Positions 18,770 to 29,826 are shown, numbered from the stretch's first letter. The stretch is DNA of 64,000 nucleotides from Burkholderia sp. GAS332 (GCA_900142905.1 FSRV01000001.1:4030001-4094000), one strand, 5' to 3'. The notes: a model not told the origin generated them from the sequence alone. A program made the numbers and translations.

Positions 18770-20086
18770 ATGGCTCAAGATCCACTCGTCGGCGACGCCG
18801 GCTCCACCTACGCACCGCTCACGCCGGTGCCCGACGCGCGCCGCGCGTTCCGCACCGGCGACGCTTTCGCGCTCTGGTTCTCGCTCGGCATCGGCCTGCT
18901 GGTCGCGCAAGCGGGCGCACTGCTGGTGCCGGGGCTGTCGCTGCCGCATGCGTTGCTGGCGATCGTGATCGGCAGCGTGATCGGCGTGGTGCTGCTCGCG
19001 CTGGTCGGCATCATCGGTACGGACACCGGCCTTGCCGCGATGTCCTCGCTGCGGCCGACGCTCGGTGTGCGCGGCGCCTCGGTGCCTGCCGTGCTAAACG
19101 CGGTGCAACTGGTCGGCTGGGGCTCGTTCGAGGTGATCGTGATGCGAGATTCCGCCGATGCGCTCGCCAAGCAAGCCTTCGGCTTCTCGATGCCGCTGAT
19201 CTGGACCGTGGTGTTCGGCTTGCTTGCAACGCTGCTGGCGATCAGCGGCCCACTGTCGTTCGTGCGGCGTTTTCTGCGCACGTGGGGCATCTGGCTGCTG
19301 CTGGCGGGCGCCGCGTGGCTCTCGTGGAATCTGCTGGCCAAGCATGATCTCGCCGCGCTGATGCGCCGTCCCGGCACCGGCGAGATGTCGTTCGGCGGCG
19401 CCATCGATCTGGTGGTCGCGATGCCGCTCTCGTGGCTGCCGCTGATCTCCGACTACACGCGTTTCGGCCGACGCCCGGGCGAGACTTTCCGCGGCACGCT
19501 GCTCGGCTATGGCATTGCGAACATCTGGTTTTATGCACTCGGCGCGATCTACGGTCTCGCGGCCGGCGGTGGCGATGCGCTGCTGACCGGCGCGCTGGCG
19601 CAAGCAGGCGGCGGCCTCGCCCTGCTGCTGATCCTGATCGACGAAGTGGACAACGCGTTCGCCGATATCCACTCGGCCGCGGTCTCGACCGGCACGTTCT
19701 GGACGCGCGCCACTGTGCCGTTGTTGTCGGCGGCATTCGGCGCGTTGTGCACGGCGATCGCCTTGCTTGTGCCGATGGCGAAGTATCAGAACTTCCTGTT
19801 GCTGATCGGCTCGGTGTTCGCGCCGCTGTTCGGCGTGGTGCTCGTGGATCACTTCATCGTCCGCAAGCGTCGCATTGAAGCCGCCGTTCTCGGCGATGTG
19901 CGCGGCCGTTACGGCTTCTCGGGTGGCTGGCATTTGAGCGCGTTCGCGTCGTGGGCAATCGGGATCGTGTCGTATCAGGCAATCAATCAATGGCTGCCGG
20001 ATCTGGGCGCTACGTTGCCTTCGCTGGCGATTGGTGCGGTGTGCTATCTGGCGCTGGTGTCGGTCCGGAAGACGGCTTACGCGTAA
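18770..20086 (+). CDS. Purine-cytosine permease family transporter (CodB/CytX-like)
   Basis: This is a 438-residue, 12-helix transporter of the NCS1 nucleobase:cation symporter family. N-terminal family features are ALWFSLGIGLLVAQAGALLV and VLNAVQLVGWGSFEVIVM; the mid-protein motif PLSWLPLISDYTRFGRRP and the later IDEVDNAFADIHSAAVST match the CytX/CodB branch. The substrate may be cytosine or a hydroxymethylpyrimidine. CytX genes are often preceded by a TPP riboswitch, but none is visible in the 150-300 bp upstream, so thiamine-precursor transport is not favoured by context. The ATG follows AAGAGGAA. It is inserted in opposite orientation between rarA and lolA. Confidence 0.82.
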   Translation: MAQDPLVGDAGSTYAPLTPVPDARRAFRTGDAFALWFSLGIGLLVAQAGALLVPGLSLPHALLAIVIGSVIGVVLLALVGIIGTDTGLAAMSSLRPTLGVRGASVPAVLNAVQLVGWGSFEVIVMRDSADALAKQAFGFSMPLIWTVVFGLLATLLAISGPLSFVRRFLRTWGIWLLLAGAAWLSWNLLAKHDLAALMRRPGTGEMSFGGAIDLVVAMPLSWLPLISDYTRFGRRPGETFRGTLLGYGIANIWFYALGAIYGLAAGGGDALLTGALAQAGGGLALLLILIDEVDNAFADIHSAAVSTGTFWTRATVPLLSAAFGALCTAIALLVPMAKYQNFLLLIGSVFAPLFGVVLVDHFIVRKRRIEAAVLGDVRGRYGFSGGWHLSAFASWAIGIVSYQAINQWLPDLGATLPSLAIGAVCYLALVSVRKTAYA

Positions 20087-20293
20087 GCTGAGCAAGCATC
20101 ACCGCAAGCGTGGCGTTTCATAGGGTCACGCGGGCGCGTCAGCATCGAACGGATATCGTTGAAGCGTTTATCGACGATATGAAGGCCGCGCACCCCGCGC
20201 AGGTGCTGGAAGTGGATGACTAGGGGTTCGGCACACCCGGCGCGCCGCGCCATCGGCGACCCATCGGCGACCCATCGGCACTCGATCAGCAAT

Positions 20294-20321
20294 TGAAAAG
20301 GCCGCGCTCGATGACGCGGCC
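20294..20321 (-). terminator. Rho-independent terminator of lolA
   Basis: On the minus strand GGCCGCG-N8-CGCGGCC forms a 7-bp G+C stem followed directly by TTTTC, starting 33 bp after the lolA stop codon. Confidence 0.8.
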
Positions 20322-20353
20322 TGTCTGCCAATCAAACTGCTACAGCAATCAAC

Positions 20354-21091
20354 TTACCCGTTGATCACGTCCGCACCCTTCGGCACCGTGAACTTGAACG
20401 CGTCGGCTGGCAGCGGCGGGTTCTTCTGGATGTTCGAGAAGGTCAGCAGCGTCACGTTACCGAACACATCGTGCAATTCCATCGCCTCAAGATTGCCGTC
20501 CTTGAAGCCGATGCCGATGCGCTGAAACTGCGTGTCTTTCGCCTTCGGCGTCAGTTCGAGCCAGTCGATGCCGGCCTTCACGCCTGCATCACGCAGCGTG
20601 AAGTTCTTTTCCAGATCGTTGCTGCCGAACAGGATCGCCGCCGGGCTCGCGCCGAGCGCGCCACCGAGGCTGCGCACCGTCACCTGATTCAGATCCTTGT
20701 CATACACGTAGAGCTTGTCGCCGTCGGCTTGCAGCAATTGTGCATAAGGCTTCTCGTATTGCCAGATGAACTTGCCGGGACGCGCGAACGTGAACGTGCC
20801 GCTCGACGTGCCGGTCTTGCCAGCCGTGGACAGCACGCCACTCGCACCGTTTGCACCCTGCGCCTTGCTCGGCGCACGCACTTCCTGCTGCACGAACGTG
20901 CCGCGCGCTGAGTGGACTTGCGCGACGAACGCCTTCAGTTGCTCGGTGCCGCTCGCGAATGCCTGCGATGCAACAAGCATCGACGCACCGATCGCCACAC
21001 TGCCGACGCCACGCACGATCGTGCGAGCAAGTTGGCCGAAACGGCTGGGTTGAGCACGCTGTCGTGCGTGCTGCTGCGCGAATGACTGCAT
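20354..21091 (-). CDS. lolA: Outer-membrane lipoprotein carrier protein LolA
   Basis: LolA ferries lipoproteins through the periplasm from LolCDE to LolB. The 245-residue product has a long N-region and a signal peptide ending [10 protein letters not shown] (around residue 47). The mature part shows the LolA pattern: [18 protein letters not shown], then [40 protein letters not shown] and [20 protein letters not shown]. The Arg of FARPGKF matches the conserved lid-contacting arginine region. The ATG at 21091 follows AAGGGAGAAAACACC, so the longer frame to 21229 is rejected. It lies downstream of ftsK, 219 bp away, and ends in a strong terminator. Confidence 0.93.
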   Translation of the reverse strand: MQSFAQQHARQRAQPSRFGQLARTIVRGVGSVAIGASMLVASQAFASGTEQLKAFVAQVHSARGTFVQQEVRAPSKAQGANGASGVLSTAGKTGTSSGTFTFARPGKFIWQYEKPYAQLLQADGDKLYVYDKDLNQVTVRSLGGALGASPAAILFGSNDLEKNFTLRDAGVKAGIDWLELTPKAKDTQFQRIGIGFKDGNLEAMELHDVFGNVTLLTFSNIQKNPPLPADAFKFTVPKGADVING

Positions 21092-21310
21092 GGTGTTTTC
21101 TCCCTTGATTGAATTTGTTGGGCGGTCACGGCGGCGGGCTTTGGGGGCTGCGACCGCCTGACCGTCGCGGTTAGCTTGAACCGCGAAGCCGAGGGACGCG
21201 CCCTCGGCCTTGGGTGACAGCTTAAGCAAGAAGCCTTAAACAGGACTTATGCGCGGGGCCTTATACGCTGCGCTTTGCGGCTGGTTCGGTGCAATAGCCG
21301 TAGGGATGGC

Positions 21311-23626
21311 CTATTCCGCTTCCCGCGCCGGCGCAAGAATTTCGCGATTGCCGTTCGACGACATCGCCGACACCACGCCCGAGTTCTCCATCTGCTCGAG
21401 CAGGCGCGCCGCGCGGTTATAGCCGATGCGCAAATGCCGCTGCACCAGCGAGATCGACGCGCGGCGGTTCTTCAGCACCACGTCGACCGCCTGGTCGTAT
21501 AACGGGTCTGCCTCGCCGTCGCCCGAACCGCTTCCCCCGGCGCCCGCGGAGCCTTCGTCGCCCTCGCCCGTTACGCCGCCTTCGAGAATGCCCTCGATAT
21601 AGTTCGGTTCGCCCTGCTCCTTGAGCTTGTCGACGACGCGATGCACTTCCTCGTCCGATACGAACGCGCCATGCACACGCACCGGCAAGCCGCTGCCCGG
21701 CGGCAGGTACAGCATGTCGCCCATGCCGAGCAGCGATTCCGCGCCCTGCTGGTCGAGAATCGTGCGCGAGTCGATCTTCGACGACACCTGGAACGCCATC
21801 CGCGTCGGCACGTTGGCCTTGATCAGACCGGTAATCACGTCGACCGACGGACGCTGTGTCGCCAGAATCAGGTGGATGCCCGCCGCGCGCGCTTTCTGCG
21901 CGATCCGCGCGATCAGCTCTTCGACCTTCTTGCCGACCACCATCATCAGATCGGCCAATTCGTCGATCACGACGACGATGTTCGGCAGGCGCGACAGCGG
22001 CTCCGGATCGTCCGGCGTCAGGCTGAACGGATTCGGCAGCTTCTCTTCGCGCTTAGCGGCTTCGTCGATCTTGTTGTTGTAACCGGCGAGGTTACGCACG
22101 CCGAGCTTGCTCATCAGCTTGTAGCGGCGCTCCATTTCGGCCACCGCCCAATTGAGCGCATGTCCCGCCTGGCGCATGTCCGTCACCACCGGACAGAGCA
22201 GATGCGGAATGCCTTCGTAGACGCTCATTTCGAGCATCTTCGGATCGATCAGGATCATGCGGACCTGGTCGGCGCTTGCCTTGTAGAGCAGCGACAGGAT
22301 CATCGCGTTGATACCCACCGACTTGCCCGAACCGGTCGTACCGGCCACCAGCAAGTGCGGCATTTTCGCGAGGTCGGCGCACACCGGCTTGCCGCCGATG
22401 TCCTTGCCGAGGCCCATGGTGAGCGGCGAAGCCGCGTCCGCATACACCGCCGAACCGAGAATCTCCGAGAGACTGACGGTCTGACGGCGCTGGTTCGGCA
22501 ACTCCAGCGCCATGAAATTCTTGCCCGGAATCGTTTCGACCACGCGAATCGACACCAGCGACAGCGAACGCGCCAGATCTTTCGCCAGACCGACAATCTG
22601 GCTGCCCTTCACGCCGGTGGCCGGCTCGATTTCGTAACGCGTGACGACCGGGCCCGGATACGCGGCGACCACGCTCACCTCGACGCCGAAGTCCTTGAGC
22701 TTTTTCTCGATCAGACGCGAGGTGAATTCGAGCGTATCGGCGGAAATGGTTTCCTGCGCAGCGGGCGCCGCGTCGAGCAGCGAGATCGGCGGCAAGGTGG
22801 AGTCGCCCGGCAGGTCTGTGAACAGCGGCACTTGCCGCTCTTTCTCGACACGCTCCGACTTGGCGGGCGTGACGACCGGCGGCACGATCATGACCGGCTC
22901 GTGCTCCTCGATCCGCACGCGGCCCTTTTCGACCTTGCCTTCGCGCTTGACGGCGGCGGCTTCGCCCAATTTACGGTCGCGGCCGGCCTCGCGGCGCAGC
23001 TTGGCGAACGTGACCGCGGAAATGATCGATTCACCGACCTTTTCCGACACCGACAGCCACGAAAAACGGAAATACAGGGACAAACCAATGCCGAGCACGA
23101 TCAGCAGGGCCAACGTACCGCCCGTGAAGCCGAGTGCATGGGACACCCCGCGCGCGACCGCCTCGCCGATCACGCCGCCCGGCGCACGCGGCAACTGCAC
23201 TTTCAGCGACCACATGCGCAGCGCTTCGATACCGTCGCAGGCGAGCAACACCAGCATGAACGCGAACGCGTCCGCGAGCCAGCCGGCATCGCGCGGCGCG
23301 TCGTCCTCGAGTTCCTCGTTACGGGTAATGCGGCGGTAATTGGCGGAGATATGGCGGCCGAGCAGCACGATCCACCAGTAGGCGGACAGACCGAACAGCA
23401 GCAGCAGGATGTCGGACGTCCACGCGCCGACGCGGCCCGCCCAGTTGGCGATGTGATCGACCTGCGCGGCATGCGTCCAGCTCGGATCGTGCCGGCTGTA
23501 GCTGACGAGCGCCATGAGCAGGAACACGCCGAGCGCGACCTGCAAGATCCAGCGGATTTCGGTGAAGAGGCGCGACATGCGGTGCGGCAATGCCTGCGCG
23601 CTCGCGGAATAGGGAGCTTTTGCCAT
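21311..23626 (-). CDS. ftsK: DNA translocase FtsK
   Basis: This 771-residue divisome protein pumps chromosome-dimer DNA towards dif for XerCD. The N-terminal part has four membrane helices (about 24-43, 68-92, 118-133, 170-187). A short linker (about 210-285) is much smaller than in E. coli. The motor begins near 290 with [20 protein letters not shown]; Walker A is GTTGSGKS at 429-436, with [20 protein letters not shown] and [14 protein letters not shown] later. The last about 65 residues form the DNA-reading gamma winged helix ([40 protein letters not shown]). The ATG at 23626 (MAKAPYSA) has AGGA upstream; the frame is open to 23722. lolA follows, trxB is divergent. Confidence 0.95.
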   Translation of the reverse strand: MAKAPYSASAQALPHRMSRLFTEIRWILQVALGVFLLMALVSYSRHDPSWTHAAQVDHIANWAGRVGAWTSDILLLLFGLSAYWWIVLLGRHISANYRRITRNEELEDDAPRDAGWLADAFAFMLVLLACDGIEALRMWSLKVQLPRAPGGVIGEAVARGVSHALGFTGGTLALLIVLGIGLSLYFRFSWLSVSEKVGESIISAVTFAKLRREAGRDRKLGEAAAVKREGKVEKGRVRIEEHEPVMIVPPVVTPAKSERVEKERQVPLFTDLPGDSTLPPISLLDAAPAAQETISADTLEFTSRLIEKKLKDFGVEVSVVAAYPGPVVTRYEIEPATGVKGSQIVGLAKDLARSLSLVSIRVVETIPGKNFMALELPNQRRQTVSLSEILGSAVYADAASPLTMGLGKDIGGKPVCADLAKMPHLLVAGTTGSGKSVGINAMILSLLYKASADQVRMILIDPKMLEMSVYEGIPHLLCPVVTDMRQAGHALNWAVAEMERRYKLMSKLGVRNLAGYNNKIDEAAKREEKLPNPFSLTPDDPEPLSRLPNIVVVIDELADLMMVVGKKVEELIARIAQKARAAGIHLILATQRPSVDVITGLIKANVPTRMAFQVSSKIDSRTILDQQGAESLLGMGDMLYLPPGSGLPVRVHGAFVSDEEVHRVVDKLKEQGEPNYIEGILEGGVTGEGDEGSAGAGGSGSGDGEADPLYDQAVDVVLKNRRASISLVQRHLRIGYNRAARLLEQMENSGVVSAMSSNGNREILAPAREAE

Positions 23627-24960
<1,334 letters not shown>

Positions 24961-25035
24961 GCATCCCGGGAATCTGCGAGGGTAAGCACGACGGTAAAAT
25001 GGCGGCTGGGCATGGCCTGGCCGCTTGCTTGAAAG

Positions 25036-25068
25036 AAGGCCGCGGCTGAGAAGCCAGCGGCCTTTTTT
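25036..25068 (+). terminator. Rho-independent terminator of trxB
   Basis: The arms AAGGCCGC and GCGGCCTT enclose a nested GGCT-GAGA-AGCC hairpin and are followed by a run of six T, about 75 bp beyond the trxB stop. Confidence 0.88.
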
Positions 25069-25219
25069 GTGTCGTTCCGGCGCGAGGCTGGCGTCGTTCT
25101 GCGCCCTTGCGTGTACGCTTGCCCGGCCCCACGGCCAGGCGTTGCGATGCGCCGTGGCCGGTTTCGGCGCCGCAACCGGCGTCGCGCGTTCGATCTACTT
25201 TTCTGCGTGTATTACTGAT

Positions 25220-25978
25220 ATGCCGAAGAATCAGCCCCACCCTAGCGAACCGAAGCGCGCACGTGCCGTTGCCAGGCCCGCGCCCGAGACGGCCGCACCC
25301 GTGGTCAAACCGAAGATCGAGCCGGCTGCGGGTCTAGCCGGGCTTGGCGCCTTGCGCGATGCGTTAAAGGGCGACACGCAACGGCGTGAGCGCGAACGTG
25401 TGGCGGCAGTGGCAGCGCAGCGCGAAGCGTCGGCGGATGCCGATCTGTTTCGCCGCGAGATCGGCGCAGTTGCACCGCTGGCTGTCCCGCAACGCGCCAG
25501 CTTGCCGCGCAATCCCCCGTCGCCGCTGCCGGTGCAAACCAAACTCGACGAAGAAGCCGTGCTGCACGAAGCGATCTCCGACGAGTTCGATCCCGAGATC
25601 CTGCTCGACACCGACGAAACGCTGTCCTACTGCCGGCCCGGCATCAGCCAGGAGGTCGTGCGCAAACTGCGGCGTGGCGATTGGATCGTGCAGGCGCAAA
25701 TCGATCTGCACGGCATGCGTCGCGAGGAGGCGCGCGAGGCGTTGGCCGAGTTCATTCGTGAATCGGTCAAGCGTGGCCAGCGGTGTTTGCGCGTCATTCA
25801 CGGCAAGGGCCTGGGATCGATCGGTAAAGAACCTGTCCTTAAGGGCAAGGTGCGCGCGTGGCTCGTGCAAAAGTCCGAGGTCATCGCCTTCTGTCAGGCG
25901 CGTGCCCATGACGGCGGCGCGGGTGCGGTGGTCGTGCTGCTGCAGCCGGGGACATTGCCGGTTTCCCCCAAATACTGA
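25220..25978 (+). CDS. Smr-domain protein
   Basis: This 252-residue protein has a charged, low-complexity N-terminal half and a C-terminal Smr (small MutS-related) domain from about residue 155. The domain shows the hallmark DLHGMRREEAREALAEFI and the HGKGLGS motif (HxGxG type), which marks the nuclease-like or ribosome-associated Smr fold. Roles in mismatch repair, or in collision-stalled ribosome rescue as for SmrB, are known for relatives; which applies is not decided by sequence. The ATG at 25220 is the first after the trxB terminator in this frame with family-like sequence; its ribosome-binding site is poor. The stop lies 10 bp before the TRIC gene, so the two are probably one operon. 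Confidence 0.85.
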   Translation: MPKNQPHPSEPKRARAVARPAPETAAPVVKPKIEPAAGLAGLGALRDALKGDTQRRERERVAAVAAQREASADADLFRREIGAVAPLAVPQRASLPRNPPSPLPVQTKLDEEAVLHEAISDEFDPEILLDTDETLSYCRPGISQEVVRKLRRGDWIVQAQIDLHGMRREEAREALAEFIRESVKRGQRCLRVIHGKGLGSIGKEPVLKGKVRAWLVQKSEVIAFCQARAHDGGAGAVVVLLQPGTLPVSPKY

Positions 25979-25988
25979 CGGAGTCCCG

Positions 25989-26606
25989 GTGATCCATCCG
26001 AGGCTGGCGCTGACCATCATGGAGGCGCTGGCTCTTTTCGCGTACGCGATTTCGGGGTTTATCGAAGCCAGGACCCGCCGGCTCGATGCGGTAGGGACCT
26101 TTCTCGTGGCGATCGCGACGGCGTTCGGCGGCGGGACGTTGCGCGACGTGCTGCTCGAACGGCGGCCCTTCTACTGGGTCGAACACCAGGCTTATCTGAT
26201 CGCGATTTTCGTGATGTCGTTGTTCGCGCCGACGCTATTGAAAATGACGTCGCGCCTGCTCTCCGAACGGGTCTTGCTGGTGGCCGATGCCGTGGGACTC
26301 GGCTTGTTCAGTATTTCCGGCACGTCGATCGCGCACGACGCGCAGATGCCGTGGTTCACGTCGGTGATGATGGGAGTGTTGACGGGCGTATTCGGCGGCG
26401 TGATCCGCGACGTGCTGTGCAACGAGGTGCCGCTGATTTTGCGCGACTCGCGGCCCTATGCGACATGCGCTTTTGTGGGGTGTTGGCTGTACGTGCTGCT
26501 GGACTACATGAACGTCGATACGGTGTACAGCGTGTTGATCGCCACCGCCTTCATCCTGCTGGCGAGACTGGTGACGTTCAGGTTCAACGTGCGCCTGCCT
26601 CACTAA
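25989..26606 (+). CDS. TRIC-type (UPF0126, YicG/YadS) cation channel protein
   Basis: This 205-residue membrane protein has the duplicated glycine-motif helices of prokaryotic TRIC channels: FLVAIATAFGGGTLRDVLLE in the first half and MGVLTGVFGGVIRDVLCNEV in the second (GGGxxRD and GGxxRD). TRIC proteins form trimeric monovalent-cation channels. The start is taken as GTG at 25989 (VIHPRLALTIMEALALFAYA), preceded by CGGAG, because this gives the usual N-terminal helix; the first ATG would be ten codons later. It follows the Smr gene by 10 bp and its stop codon overlaps the first copy of a 14-bp tandem repeat. Confidence 0.85.
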   Translation: MIHPRLALTIMEALALFAYAISGFIEARTRRLDAVGTFLVAIATAFGGGTLRDVLLERRPFYWVEHQAYLIAIFVMSLFAPTLLKMTSRLLSERVLLVADAVGLGLFSISGTSIAHDAQMPWFTSVMMGVLTGVFGGVIRDVLCNEVPLILRDSRPYATCAFVGCWLYVLLDYMNVDTVYSVLIATAFILLARLVTFRFNVRLPH

Positions 26607-26675
26607 GCTTGCTTCAATGAGCTTGCTTCACTAAGCCTGCATCAATGGGCTTGCTTCGCCAGGCATGCTTCACCA
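26606..26675. repeat. 14-bp tandem repeat, five copies
   Basis: Five adjacent 14-bp units read AGCTTGCTTCAATG, AGCTTGCTTCACTA, AGCCTGCATCAATG, GGCTTGCTTCGCCA and GGCATGCTTCACCA. The array starts on the last base of the TRIC stop codon and ends just before the bidirectional terminator. The degenerate outer copies suggest an old expansion. Confidence 0.85.
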
Positions 26676-26688
26676 AACTAGCCCCATT

Positions 26689-26726
26689 AAAAGCGCGCCG
26701 CCTGGCGCCAGGTGGCGCGCGCTTTT
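26689..26726. terminator. Bidirectional terminator between the TRIC gene and fliD
   Basis: The arms AAAAGCGCGC and GCGCGCTTTT enclose the inner palindrome CCTGGCGCCAGG. Because both ends are A- or T-tracts it can serve the two convergent genes. Confidence 0.85.
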
Positions 26727-26734
26727 AAGCCGCC

Positions 26735-28246
26735 TTACTTGTTGGTCGCCAACGCCCCTGCACTCTTCGAACCGCCAAACAGCGCCGTCAGGTAGTTGGA
26801 ATTGTTGTTCATCGTCGCCATCAACGTGTTGAGCGCGGTGAACTGATTCTGGTACTGCTTCGTCAACGCCGCGCTGTAGTTGGCGAGCGTGGTCTGCTGC
26901 GCCGTGATGCTCTTCAGGTCGGCATTCAGCGCCGTGCTACGGGTGTCGATGATGCCGCCCGTCTTCACGAAGTCGGTAATGCTCTTGTTCAATTTGACGC
27001 CAAGGCCGTTGGTCGAATTGAACAACGTGGCGATCTGCGCCGGGCTGTTGGTGAGCGCCGCAGTCAGCTTCTTGTTATCGATCACCAGGGTGCCGTCCGC
27101 CGGATCGCCCTTCAGCGAAATGCCGATCGAAGCGAGCCCCACCGCTGACGTCCCCGTGCCGACGCCGCCGCCGATGATCGACGCCAACGTGTTCTTGATC
27201 GTCGTCAGCGTCGAGTCGCCGAGCAGCGCGCCGGCGGTCTTCGACGACTTGTCGTACGAGGACAGCGAGTTGATGGTCGTGACGACGGTGTTGTAGAGAT
27301 TGGCGAAGTTGGTGATGGCCGTATTCTGCGCGGCCGTGTCCGACGCGATCGTCAGCGTCTGCGTGGTGCCGACCGCGGCGCTCGACAGATTCAGCGTGAC
27401 GCCGGAAATCGCCGAGGTGACCGCGTTGCTGGAACTACTCGCCTCAATCCCGCCGACGGTGAATAGCGCGTCCTGAGCGGCCTCGCTTTGCCGCCAGGCC
27501 TTGTTGGAATCCGACGACACGATCGAAGACGCCGCACCGTTCGCACCAGGCGTCGAGGTCACGCCGAGGCTCGACAGGCCATTGTCGTCCTGGAGCTCGC
27601 CCGTGGACACGTTGATCGTGTTGGTCGCGCCGGTGGTGGTCGAGCGCAGCACCAGGTGGGCGCCGCCCGTGCCGGTCACGATCGTGGCCGTAACGCCCGG
27701 ATTGTTGCCCGCTTTGTTGATCGCGTTGGCAATACCCGTCAACGTGTTGTTGGTGCTGTCGACCGTGACATCCATCGACTTGCCGCCGACCTCGATAGTC
27801 AGCTTGCCGGTGCCCAGCTTGGCGGTGGCGTCGAACGCCGCCGACGACAGACTCTGCGACGCGGCGATTTGCTTGACGTCGATCGTGTAGCTGCCGGCGA
27901 CCGCGCCGGCACCGGCCTTCGGGTCCATACCCTTGCCGCTCGCGGTGGCCCCGAAGGTCGACAGGGTGGTTCCGTCCGAGAGACTCTTGATCGCCGCCTG
28001 CAATGCGCTCAACGCGGAGCTCAGGGCGCCGTAAGCCGACAGAACGGTGCTATCGCTCGTCTGTTTGGCCTTCAGCGCCGCCGTCTGACCGGCCGTCTTC
28101 GCATTCACAAGGGCCGACACCAGCGATGCCACGTCCATGGTCGAATTACCGGTGGAACCGCTGATAATCGATTGCGCCGCTTGCTGCAACTGGCTCTGCG
28201 CGTTGGAGGTCGCGCTATTCACAGACGTAGTGGTGATCGATGACAT
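26735..28246 (-). CDS. fliD: Flagellar hook-associated protein 2 (filament cap) FliD
   Basis: FliD caps the growing filament and guides flagellin folding. The 503-residue product has the N-terminal D0 helix and the conserved MDVASLVSALVNAKTAGQTA (about residues 37-56), a Ser/Thr/Gly-rich variable middle, and the C-terminal D1/D0 part (GVKLNKSITDFVKTGGIIDT, TALNADLKSITAQQTTLANY, LTKQYQNQFTALNTLMATMN). It lies downstream of fliC on the same strand, but a 352-bp gap with its own promoter-like element suggests separate control. fliS and fliT, which usually follow, are absent to the left; a TRIC gene is there instead. Confidence 0.93.
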   Translation of the reverse strand: MSSITTTSVNSATSNAQSQLQQAAQSIISGSTGNSTMDVASLVSALVNAKTAGQTAALKAKQTSDSTVLSAYGALSSALSALQAAIKSLSDGTTLSTFGATASGKGMDPKAGAGAVAGSYTIDVKQIAASQSLSSAAFDATAKLGTGKLTIEVGGKSMDVTVDSTNNTLTGIANAINKAGNNPGVTATIVTGTGGAHLVLRSTTTGATNTINVSTGELQDDNGLSSLGVTSTPGANGAASSIVSSDSNKAWRQSEAAQDALFTVGGIEASSSSNAVTSAISGVTLNLSSAAVGTTQTLTIASDTAAQNTAITNFANLYNTVVTTINSLSSYDKSSKTAGALLGDSTLTTIKNTLASIIGGGVGTGTSAVGLASIGISLKGDPADGTLVIDNKKLTAALTNSPAQIATLFNSTNGLGVKLNKSITDFVKTGGIIDTRSTALNADLKSITAQQTTLANYSAALTKQYQNQFTALNTLMATMNNNSNYLTALFGGSKSAGALATNK

Positions 28247-28327
28247 GCAAAAGGCTCCGTGCGTCGAGTTATTCGTTATTTCTGGTGTGACGCCCCGGGC
28301 CCGTTCAGTTGCGCCATGTGTCCGGTC

Positions 28328-28354
28328 GCATCGGCGTCTCTTACAAAGTTTTCA
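28328..28354 (-). promoter_or_regulatory. Candidate sigma-28 (FliA) promoter of fliD
   Basis: On the minus strand TGAAAACT, 11 bases, GCCGATGC compares with the FliA consensus TAAAGTTT-N11-GCCGATAA: four of eight matches in the -35 and six of eight in the -10. It lies about 80-110 bp upstream of the fliD ATG. The weak -35 makes this tentative. Confidence 0.4.
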
Positions 28355-28372
28355 AATGTTACACCACATTTC
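28341..28372. promoter_or_regulatory. 32-bp element shared by the fliD and flgE-like upstream regions (copy 1)
   Basis: This segment, centred on TTTCAAATGTTAC, matches 27 of 32 positions of 31805-31836, which lies upstream of the flgE-like gene in the same orientation relative to the gene. Such conservation between two non-coding regions points to a common promoter or regulator site. The regulator is unknown; FlhDC or FliA control would be expected for these gene classes. Confidence 0.55.
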
Positions 28373-28544
28373 TTCAACCATTTGTGACGTTTCTCCGGAA
28401 ATGGTCCGGCGCGATCTAAATCGCATGCGTCTTGGCGGAAAAACGAGCGTTTTGCGCTCAATCACCGACGTGGTACGGCGCGGCACCACTTTCTGAAGAA
28501 ATAGGGTCGCCCGAAGTCATGGCGCGTCCGGGCGCTTGCAACCC

Positions 28545-28582
28545 GGCGGTGCGCCGTCGCTGGAAACACGCGACGCACCGCC
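28545..28582 (-). terminator. Hairpin downstream of fliC
   Basis: GGCGGTG and CGTCGC on one side pair with GCGACG and CACCGCC on the other, with a 3-base bulge and a loop of about nine bases, 17 bp after the fliC stop. There is no T-tract, so it may stabilise the fliC mRNA end or act as a weak terminator. Confidence 0.45.
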
Positions 28583-28598
28583 GTCACTCCGTCAGCGC

Positions 28599-29744
28599 TT
28601 ACTGCAGGAGCTTCAGCACTTGCTGCGGGTTCGAGTTAGCTTGCGCCAACACCGAGATACCCGCTTGTTGCAGCACTTGCGCCTTGCTCAGGTTGGCCGT
28701 TTCTTGTGCGAAGTTGGCGTCCGTGATTTGCGACTGTGCCGACGACAGGTCGGTCGATTCGGCTTGCTGCGACGTGGCGATCGCGGTGAAGCGGTTTTGC
28801 GCCGCACCCAGCGTTGCCTGCAGGTTGTTCACCATCTGCAGCGCATTGTCGATCGAGACCATGGCCTGGTTTGCGCCCGTGATCGTGCCGATGTTCAGGC
28901 CCGAAACGGTCGGCGGCGCGTTGATCGCGTTGATCTGGTTGACGCTGGCGATTGCCGTCGTGGAGGCGGCGCCGGTCGTCGGCAGCGCTGCGGCGGCAAG
29001 CGCCAGCGTGGTGACGGCTGTGCCCGTGCCCGAAGCCGTGCCCGAACTGAAGATCGCGGTTGCGACGCCCGACGCGATTGCCGTGTTGTTCTGGTCGGTG
29101 AACGTGTAGCCGCCCTGGCCGTCCGACAGCACGTTGATCGACGTGATCGTCGCGCCGGCGCTCGTGTAAGCGCCCGAAGCATTCAGGCTCACCGCAATCG
29201 TGCCGACGGTTTGCCCCGTTTGGACCAGGCCGCCACCGATCTGTGCAGCCGACATCGACTGGCTCAGGTTCAGGCTGATCGTCTGGCCGACGTTCGCACC
29301 GACCTGGAACGTCACCGTACCTGCCGTGCCGTTCAGAATGTTCGTGCCGTTGTACGTTGTTTGCGATGCGATACGGTTCACTTCCGAGATCTGCGCCGAC
29401 ACTTCCTTCTGCAAAGCGGCCTGGTCGCTCGCCGACAGCGTGCCGGTCGATGCTTGCACGGCCAGCTGGCGGATACGTTGCAGGCTGGACGTCAGCGACG
29501 ACAGTGCGCTCGATGCGGTTTGAATCATCGACACGCCGTCGTTGGCATTCGACACGCCCTGGTTCAGGCCGTTGATCTGCGTTTGCATACGCGTCGCGAT
29601 CGCCAGACCTGCTGCATCGTCAGCTGCGCTGCTGATGCGCTTACCCGACGACAGGCGCGTGATGGCTTGCGAGAGGGCGCTTTGCGAGCCATTGAGGTTC
29701 TGCTGCGCAACTAGCGAATTGATATTGCTATTGATTCCGAGCAT
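28599..29744 (-). CDS. fliC: Flagellin
   Basis: The filament subunit has 381 residues. The N-terminal D0/D1 region (MLGINSNINSLVAQQNLNGS, AITRLSSGKRISSAADDAAG, RIRQLAVQASTGTLSASDQA, NRIASQTTYNGTNILNG) and the C-terminal D1/D0 helices (ALQMVNNLQATLGAAQNRFT, ISVLAQANSNPQQVLKLLQ) are complete. The central variable domain is short and Thr/Ala-rich, about residues 170-290, as in other small Burkholderiaceae flagellins. It is preceded by a good FliA promoter (29827-29853). Its neighbours are fliD downstream and a flgE-type hook gene upstream. Confidence 0.97.
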   Translation of the reverse strand: MLGINSNINSLVAQQNLNGSQSALSQAITRLSSGKRISSAADDAAGLAIATRMQTQINGLNQGVSNANDGVSMIQTASSALSSLTSSLQRIRQLAVQASTGTLSASDQAALQKEVSAQISEVNRIASQTTYNGTNILNGTAGTVTFQVGANVGQTISLNLSQSMSAAQIGGGLVQTGQTVGTIAVSLNASGAYTSAGATITSINVLSDGQGGYTFTDQNNTAIASGVATAIFSSGTASGTGTAVTTLALAAAALPTTGAASTTAIASVNQINAINAPPTVSGLNIGTITGANQAMVSIDNALQMVNNLQATLGAAQNRFTAIATSQQAESTDLSSAQSQITDANFAQETANLSKAQVLQQAGISVLAQANSNPQQVLKLLQ

Positions 29745-29826
29745 GGAAGATCTCTCAAATAAGCATTGGATTTATTACCGACATCGGCAACGGTGAAGAC
29801 ATTCACTGATGTTCACCGCATCAGGA

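Larger units (their letters stand above)
28247..28598. other. fliC-fliD intergenic region
   Basis: The 352-bp stretch contains the promoter-like and shared flagellar element at 28328-28372 and a G+C-rich hairpin at 28545-28582 just after fliC. I see no gene; open frames here have no ribosome-binding site or recognisable product. Confidence 0.5.

Noticed and set aside
20087..20331. 84-codon minus ORF and a plus-strand remnant between the permease gene and lolA
   Set aside because: Neither has a ribosome-binding site or recognisable family, and the minus frame overlaps the lolA terminator; at most a gene fragment.
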